The notes below the pieces were generated by a model. That model was not told the origin of the DNA and searched no databases. It saw only the letters and a list, made by a program, of their open reading frames with translations. 64,000 nt of DNA from Homarus americanus (Eukaryota; Arthropoda; Malacostraca; Decapoda; Nephropidae): NCBI RefSeq assembly GCF_018991925.1, contig NW_024737068.1, positions 361,235 through 425,234 of the forward strand, written 5' to 3'. Each line of letters begins with the position of its first letter. Position 1 is the stretch's first letter. Shown here piece by piece: positions 58,120 through 64,000 of the stretch. Both the position numbers and the translations under genes were made by a program.

Positions 58120-59600
58120 GAATCTACATACAACATTATAACAGTCACATTACACAGGATAAAATGACAAAACATTCCTGAAACTGTGTAGTACTGGACG
58201 ATTACCAGCTTATAACTTTTGATTTCTTAAATATCACTTCTCTGCACTGACTCGCAAAACAAATCCCAAGTGCCTCAAAACACACTACCAAGTCCATAGT
58301 CACCCAAAGTCCATAATCTGAGAGTGTATAATGTATTGTTTACGTAGTGTTGCCAACTGTATAATAAGACCTGATTTTAACACGTGTTGGGGCTCTGCTG
58401 GAAGTGTTTTTGGCCAGAGTGAGTGAGTGAGTGGTTACTGCCCTCCTGGTGCTGAGTGTCTCAATACTGTGGGATGATTATAATGTAACTCTTCACACTC
58501 TTCACAAAATTTTAGGTTCGATTTCAGGTTCAAGTTATAAAACAGAGCTGAAGAATTAACAGGCAGCTCTAAGTGGTTTAATGACGCTCACTTAAAATAT
58601 AGCTATGACGTCATCATAGTTTATTTATTCCTACCATAATAAATATATATCAAAATAAATTGTAGTGTAGTAGGCCTAACATTAAGTACCTAAGCCTGAA
58701 TGAATAGCCGAGCTATAGCTTAGCCAAATTACCCTGGGCCGTTCGTATCTCTAAGCGAGGGGCATTCGACGAACTGAGAAAGAGAGAGTGAGAGAAAAGA
58801 GAGGCCTCATGTTGAAAAGCGAATATAAGAAATAGGTGGATAGGCCTAGCAACGAGGCCTAACGTTGAGAGGGTAGGTAGGATGTGTGTGAATCAATGAG
58901 AGACCCGTGCACAATAAAGGCTCCTGAGTGCAAGGGAAGTTTGTGAATAAGCAAACACAAGAACACCGTCGTTAACCAAACCCAGGTGGCGATGATGAAA
59001 GTTTATGAAACCCGATCACAACAAATAAAAACAACTACAGGGGCTATGTGATGTGTCAGGGGGCTGTGAATATAATTAAACAAAGTACGCCTCCTCCCCC
59101 CCCCCTCTCTTGCCTACAGCCTAACCTAACCTAAGCCTAACCTTAAAAACATACGAGACAGAATTATTCGTTGTGAGGGAAGACAAACGAGCTCCGGCCG
59201 CCGTCTTTCCTGAGCCACACACACACAGAGCCAAGCCTATATACTGTACACTAAAAATCCCCCAAATACTACTCGCTAAGACGTGATAAGCTTCATATCT
59301 CCGGGAAATTACACCCACCCCCCCCAAAAAAAAAAAATCCCTAGCTGTAAGAGGATTAATGACGTCGATTTACAAGTATATTCTCTCATTATGACCCGTC
59401 CTTAATGTACCAAAAAGACGAAAGGTTATAGCCTATGATTATATAACTCAGAGTGGGGGGGGGGGGGTGAGGGAGGGCGGGGCGGAGACTTGTAGAGAGA
59501 GTTTAGTGACCTTTTATACCCAGGGCTGATAAAAGAGATAGTTGGTGTGCCATACAGGAGGTTGTTGTGGCACCTCCTTGGCCAGCATAAGGTCATCATC
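58120..59600. other. Low-copy DNA, no gene seen
   Basis: Short CCTAACCTAACC tracts occur near 59118. A-runs and G-runs occur near 59323 and 59455. An AATAAA on the minus strand lies near 58623, about 1 kb downstream of the candidate terminal exon described next. Confidence 0.4.
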
Positions 59601-59604
59601 AGCT

Positions 59605-59841
59605 TTAAAGGAGACACAATGACGCGGTTTCTTTGTTTCCTTTAAGGTCTATACGACGCGTCTCTGGAATTTTGATCACCATCTTGTCTATTAAGGAAAA
59701 AGTTATGTAACCTTGAGGATGGTGCCAAGACAGCAACATTTTTGGGGCCAGAGGCCTTGCCAGGTTGAAGCAGACACCTTTAGGCCTATTGACAGCTGAG
59801 CCTCGGCCAAGTCCCGGCGTGTCTGGAGTTGCATCATTGAT
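59605..59841 (-). CDS. Candidate terminal coding exon of an unrecognised minus-strand gene
   Basis: On the minus strand a consensus 3' splice site, ATATCTTTGCAG, is followed by 78 open codons and TAA. The reading is INDATPDTPGLGRGSAVN, then CFNLARPLAPKMLLSWHH and ITFSLIDKMVIKIPETRR. It has balanced composition and no repeats. I do not recognise a family. The second frame from the same acceptor (MMQLQTRRDLAEAQLSIGLK) is also open for about 45 codons, and it is the one that would follow in phase from the upstream candidate exon. The correct frame is therefore uncertain. A decayed transposon is an alternative. Confidence 0.3.
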   Translation of the reverse strand: MNDATPDTPGLGRGSAVNRPKGVCFNLARPLAPKMLLSWHHPQGYITFSLIDKMVIKIPETRRIDLKGNKETASLCLL

Positions 59842-60516
59842 CTGCAAAGATATCTATTGCAAAGAACACGTCACTTACACATGTTTACCAGTTTGAGGAC
59901 TCGTAGTATGATAATAACTGTATGAAATAGTTAAATATATATGTTCCAGGGTTCTAGTAAGAGGAATAGTCTTTTAGTATACAATTTATCGCAACATCGA
60001 AGTCACAGGTTGTAAACAAAGACACGTATTTAGAAGGAAAGAAAATATATATTAAGTTTTATCGTGTTTAGCTATTTATAATATACTCATACATCATGTC
60101 ATAATTGTACGACTTATATCAGAACTCTTCCAGACTATATAATATATATTTTAATATGCTATAGCGTGACAAAATCCGTGAGGGTAAGATGTCTTGCAGG
60201 GATTGAGAAGCAGCCGTACCCTGCCAGCTCAGCCGCTCACAACATGGAATGCCTACGGCCGCTAACATATTTTATATATATAGTGTCTCTTATCATAAGG
60301 CTTCGTCCTAGTGCACCTTGTGTTCTCCTCTTCTACATAGTGTAATATTAGACTTTACTTCCTTATTTTATATTTTTTTCTGTACTAAAATAGCATTATG
60401 CCTATGTTGACATTTTATGAGGAGTTTTGTAACGGCGTTGGAGTTTGATAATTCATTAAAGTGTGTTCAAGCGGCGGGTGTTCTTGCAGTTGCTACGTAG
60501 ACGTGTGTAGGCTTAC

Positions 60517-60766
60517 CTCTTTCTCTTTATCCTTACACATAGATTATCTAAGTGTGTCTGGTAAGCCTTCGTGGTTAGGCCTTGCTTAACCGTAGTTGAT
60601 GTTCCTCTCCAGAAACCCGAAATGTGTTCTTTTACCGTCTGCACGCACGTTTGGGTCATACTCGTACACAACGTACTCTGAGGTTGATTACGTAATAACT
60701 CTCTACTATTGCTGGGCGGTGTCTCCGGGGCCTCCTGACGGGGAATCAATTTTGTGAACGAAACTC
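60517..60766 (-). CDS. Candidate internal coding exon (250 bp) of an unrecognised minus-strand gene
   Basis: On the minus strand the segment is bounded by an acceptor CATTTCATCTCAG and a consensus donor AAAGAG|GTAAGC. In between, 82 codons are open in one frame, with two leftover bases at each end. The reading is VSFTKLIPRQEAPETPP, then CVQTVKEHISGFWRGTSTTV and KAYQTHLDNLCVRIKRKR. Composition is normal with no low-complexity sequence, and this is the most gene-like non-repeat segment in the right half of the window. The family is not recognised. The Trp/Arg/Lys-rich second half could be an amphipathic helix region. A partner exon is proposed about 700 bp downstream. Confidence 0.4.
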
Positions 60767-60837
60767 CTGAGATGAAATGCTCAGTAGGTTAGTTTGTTGG
60801 TGTTTCTTCACTCGTCTGTCTGGAACACAACTATAAA

Positions 60838-60955
60838 CCAACCTAACCTAACCCAACCCAACCCAACCCAACCCAACCCAACCCAACCCAACCCAGCCAA
60901 CCCAACCCAGCCCAAACCCAACCCAACCAACCCAACCCAACCTAACCCAATCTAA
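60838..60955 (-). repeat. (AACCC)n array
   Basis: CCTAACCTAACCC passes into pure AACCC units, a variant of the CCTAA motif, for about 115 bp. Confidence 0.95.
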
Positions 60956-61652
60956 TCATCACTCATCTAGACTATACTGATAAATGAACCCCCGCCAACG
61001 GTAGTGTGTCCATTAAGCGTTTTTATTATTATTATTTTTTGTCCTGGGCCTGGTAGAGTCGGTCCGGCCGCCTCTCGTGGGGTTAATGACCGCTACCCAG
61101 CACTGAGGTCCATTACCACACTCTGACTCATAAGACCAGCTGATAGTGAATATATGATGAGTCTTCCCTTACATGCAGCACTGACCAGAAAGCAATATGA
61201 TGCTCTAGTGTAATATTATCAAATAACAATATGTGCGGGGTGGTGTGGGGGGAGGGTGAGGTTGGGCTGAGTCAATTGGGGTGTGTTATAAAGTTGTTTG
61301 GTGACTGTAATAAATGTAATGTTATAATTAGGTTTAGTTCTGTCTTCACTGGTGACGATTCTGAGGTTTGCAGTTTTTGTGTGTGTGTGTGTGCCTTTCA
61401 GAAGTGTATATCCCTGTATGTATGTCCGTCAATGTGTATTTGGGTGTGTGTGTTTGTCCGTATCTGTGTGTGTGTGTGGGTGGGTGGAAAGGTGTATTTG
61501 GGTGTAGGAGGGAGGGAGTGTGGGATAAAGGTTATATTTATGTGTGTGGGGGGAGGGAGGGAGGGTGTAGCGGTACGCCTACACTAGCCACCCATCACTA
61601 CACACCCAGCTCCCCCCCCCCCTCCCCCACCACCATCAAGGAAAATCGCGGT
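60956..61652. other. Low-copy DNA, no gene seen
   Basis: It contains GT-rich low-complexity sequence near 61375-61480 and G-rich sequence near 61540-61565. Confidence 0.5.
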
Positions 61653-61861
61653 CACCCATAAATGGGACAGGGTAGGCTGTCTCTTACCTGTACCGTCAGA
61701 CAATAACTAACCCATGACACAACCCTAACACACTATTAGCTTAGCTAGGCGGTCAGCCCGCCCTATCTTACCTCCTCCTGAATTTTTTTAATTTCCGAAC
61801 TATAACTTCCTTCCCCCACCTCTAATTTTCCTTCATTCCTCCTTTCCCAACAAAAAAAAAA
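61653..61861 (+). mobile_element. 5'-truncated LINE copy: 3' UTR and poly(A) only
   Basis: The 209 bp begin CACCCATAAATGGGACAGGG and include CAGACAATAACTAACCC and TTAGCTTAGCTAGGCGGTC. They end in a run of 10 A. The segment is about 93% identical by eye to the 3' UTR of the longer copy just downstream. It contains no coding sequence, as expected of a severely 5'-truncated insertion. Confidence 0.85.
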
Positions 61862-61934
61862 GAGCGTTACAGGTCGACAACACCAGGCGGGAATTAGAAA
61901 GGGTAAATAATTACGAAAAACAATGAAAAATCCA

Positions 61935-62789
61935 AACCAATCTCCCGAAATTCACAGTGATGCCCTTATGCAGAAGGAAAACCCATCCATTGGTAACCAA
62001 TAATGCCCAGATAGAATACAAAAGCAGAGGCACCCTCCTGTGCCTGCATATATCCACGACAGGTTACTCCCATCATGTCCACAGCAGAAAGGAAAAAGCA
62101 AGAATAGAGCTGAGGAACTATACCGCTTTAAAACGCTTCCTGAGAAAATAAAACTCCGCCTGGTGACATCATTTATCACACCGATATTAACTTACCCAGC
62201 AATACCTCTTCATACTATGAGCACCACTCAAATATTAAAATTACAGGCGGTCCAAAATGAAGCCCTAAGATTTGTCACAGGTGAAAGATACCCCTTCACC
62301 ACAACCACAGCCGAGATACACAGACCTGAGAATAAAACCCATCAACCAGCAGCTGCACACCCTGGCCAGCAGAATCTGGCAAAATATAGAACGATCAGAG
62401 CAAGAACTCCTTCAAAGACTCCCACCAGATAACGATAACAACCATACATGGTTCCCAAAAAGTTACCAAATCTCAAAAGGTCCATTACCACCCCCGATCT
62501 ACACGGCCAGGCAATAGACAACCTCCCTAGACAAGCATCAGCCAGTAAGATTGGCGGAATATGAAATAAGGCCCTTAAAACACCCATATATGGGACAGGG
62601 TAGGATGTCTAGTGCCTGCACCGTCAGACAATAACTAACCCATGACACACCCCAAACACACTATTAGCTTAGCTAGGCGGTCAGCCCGCCCTCTCTTACC
62701 TCCTCCTAAATTTCTTCAATTTCCGAACTATAACTTCCTTCCCCCACCTCTAATCTTCTTTCACCCCTCCTTTCTCTCTTAAAAAAAAA
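61935..62789 (+). pseudogene. Jockey-type LINE fragment: RT C-terminus, 3' UTR, poly(A)
   Basis: Across three frames it reads THPLVTNNAQIEYKSRGTLL, then LPEKIKLRLVTSFITPILTY and LKLQAVQNEALRFVTG, and finally LRIKPINQQLHTLASRIWQ and WFPKSYQISKGPLPPPIYT. This order (TLGL...GY..H, RF..LP.K.KL.L...FI.P.L.Y, LQ..QN..LR, LHT...IWQ) matches the C-terminal region of Jockey-clade LINE RTs. At least two frameshifts, near 62110 and 62310, inactivate it. The coding part ends near 62516, a 209-bp 3' UTR follows, and then A9. The same 3' UTR occurs as a separate insertion 900 bp upstream in the same orientation. Confidence 0.8.
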
Positions 62790-62827
62790 TCTAAACCAAA
62801 CAAATCAACCCAGACAACTTAACCTAA

Positions 62828-63053
62828 CCAAACCCCCCAAGATTACTTTACCTGAAAATTAAAAGCCCTAACGCTATCTGGGGTTAGGTTAGGTCACGCT
62901 ACCGTTAGGGTGGTTAATCATCAGGTGAAATAAGTGAGTGGGAGGAGCTAATCAGGTGAAATAAGTGAGTGGGAGGAGCTAATCAGGTGAAATAAGTGAG
63001 TGGGAGGAGCTAATCAGGTGAAATAAGTGAAGGTGGCTAATCTTCACGTGATC
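62828..63053. mobile_element. Foldback-family copy with short TTAGG core and duplicated inner arm
   Basis: The left arm is degenerate (AAGATTACTTTACCTGAAAA, ATTAAAAGCCCTAACGC). The core is GGGTTAGGTTAGG. The right arm GTTAGGGTGGTTAATCATC plus AGGTGAAATAAG is followed by a 31-bp unit (AGGTGAAATAAGTGAGTGGG, AGGAGCTAATC) repeated four times and ends GGTGGCTAATCTTCACGTGATCC. The outer end TTCACGTGATC is the inverted form of the GATCACGTGAA seen at 37.96 kb. Confidence 0.6.
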
Positions 63054-63767
63054 CTACCCAAGTAGGATTGAGAACCCATCGTGGAGTCGTAGCTTAAATG
63101 GACCAATTAGATAACTTCCCACATGTGTGTAAGGAAAAAAATTACCATATGAACTCTTGTATATCTGTATAATGTATCGATGTTTTGAGTAAACTATTTA
63201 GGGTCGTTTTCCCTTCACTGTTGACAGATTAAAAACAAAACAAAAAGTTACAGCTACTGAGAATCCAGGTTTATCTCGTAGCCGACACACGGGGACTAAG
63301 ACCAGATGCATTAATTAGGCATTCATGTGTGTGTGTGTCTGTCTGCCTGTTTTATACGATGACAAACCTCCCTTCCACCCCCCTTGTTATGAGCGCTAGA
63401 GAGAGATGACCTTGAGTATTGGTAGACTGTGGACGGACCAAGGCTCCTCCTCCTGCTGGTGCTACCTGTCACCGCCTCGCTCACTCAGGCGGGGTCAGTT
63501 GGCTTCCGGGGACACCTGTCTCAACCACCCCCTCCTCCTGACGATGGAGGTGTAAGGTCGGTGTATTTTGTTTATATTCGTGATTCGTAAATTCACTCGT
63601 TTGTTATTGTTTACATCCGTCTCCGTGGGTCCATACAGGAATACCACACACTCTGAAATAGGTCATCGATGCCTATTTAATTCACTCGACACACACACAG
63701 TCACACACTCGACCAATATACACGTGAGGTGAACCCAATAATAACTCCGGAATAACACATAGCGTCC

Positions 63768-63850
63768 TTCCCTGTTGGGCGCTGTAAAGGCTTCTGCGCT
63801 TCACCTTACACAAGGATGTAGGGGGGTGCCCCCCCAAAAAAATAAAAAAC
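63768..63850 (+). mobile_element. 5'-truncated SINE 3' tail
   Basis: TTCCCTGTTGGGCGCTGTAA, AGGCTTCTGCGCTTCACC and TTACACAAGGATGTAGGGG match the tail of the SINE at 48.1-48.5 kb with two or three differences. An A-rich stretch, AAAAAAATAAAAAAC, follows. Confidence 0.8.
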
Positions 63851-64000
63851 AGACAGACAGACACTCGACCATAACAAGATGCTGACTCCAACCCCTTCCT
63901 CCCCAAGCCCTCCCTCTCTCCTCACTTTCCCTCATCCTCTTCACCCCCTCCTCCACACCCCCCCCCCCCTAGTGATCCATTTAACTGTTGTTGTTGTTGT
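63851..64000. other. CT-rich and (TTG)n low-complexity end of window
   Basis: C-rich runs and TTGTTG close the window. No gene is visible. Confidence 0.6.

Overview
This window is eukaryotic, repeat-dominated and gene-poor. (TTAGG)n/(CCTAA)n-type arrays, the arthropod telomere motif, are scattered along it. They occur with very long microsatellites and minisatellites, tRNA-derived SINEs and several decayed retroelements. From this I infer an arthropod, most likely a decapod crustacean. No bacterial-style operons, rRNA, CRISPR or intact tRNA genes are visible.

Layout. 0-5.6 kb: a decayed BEL/Pao retrotransposon with aspartic-protease-linked region, reverse transcriptase, RNase H-like and DUF5641 pieces. 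Its integrase core is missing, a 576-bp solo LTR interrupts it, and a 55-bp tandem array and an LTR-like tail follow. 5.6-9.7 kb: AT-rich single-copy-like DNA holding a clean inverted-repeat element. 9.7-13.4 kb: a 2.3-kb polypurine satellite, CT/AG strand-switched repeats and an (ATT)-rich array. 13.6-19.9 kb: TTAGG/CCTAA arrays lying in or next to arms of the same inverted-repeat family, a more GC-rich stretch, and a satellite of about 75 bp carrying TTAGG. 20-41.6 kb: almost continuous minisatellites. 42.6-50.3 kb: an internally deleted LINE, two tRNA-derived SINEs, a hammerhead-like hairpin, an unrecognised 207-aa two-transmembrane ORF, a Tc1/mariner-like MITE and a CR1-like fragment. 50.7-53.8 kb: a 3-kb minisatellite bounded by pieces resembling the inverted-repeat family. 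54-64 kb: low-copy DNA with a transposon C-terminal fragment, two candidate host exons on the minus strand, two LINE insertions sharing one 3' UTR, another inverted-repeat copy and a SINE tail.

Two things may be real coding sequence: the 207-aa ORF at 45.7 kb, and a minus-strand pair of candidate exons (60.5-60.8 and 59.6-59.8 kb) with canonical splice signals. The least explained structure is a family of foldback elements (consensus ends GATCACNTGAAGATT ... ) whose core is a telomere-like TTAGG array. At least four copies occur here, one carries a SINE insertion with a 12-bp target duplication, and one pair of arms appears to have seeded a large minisatellite. Very long open frames in the window (up to about 1,000 codons) are artefacts of stop-free simple repeats.
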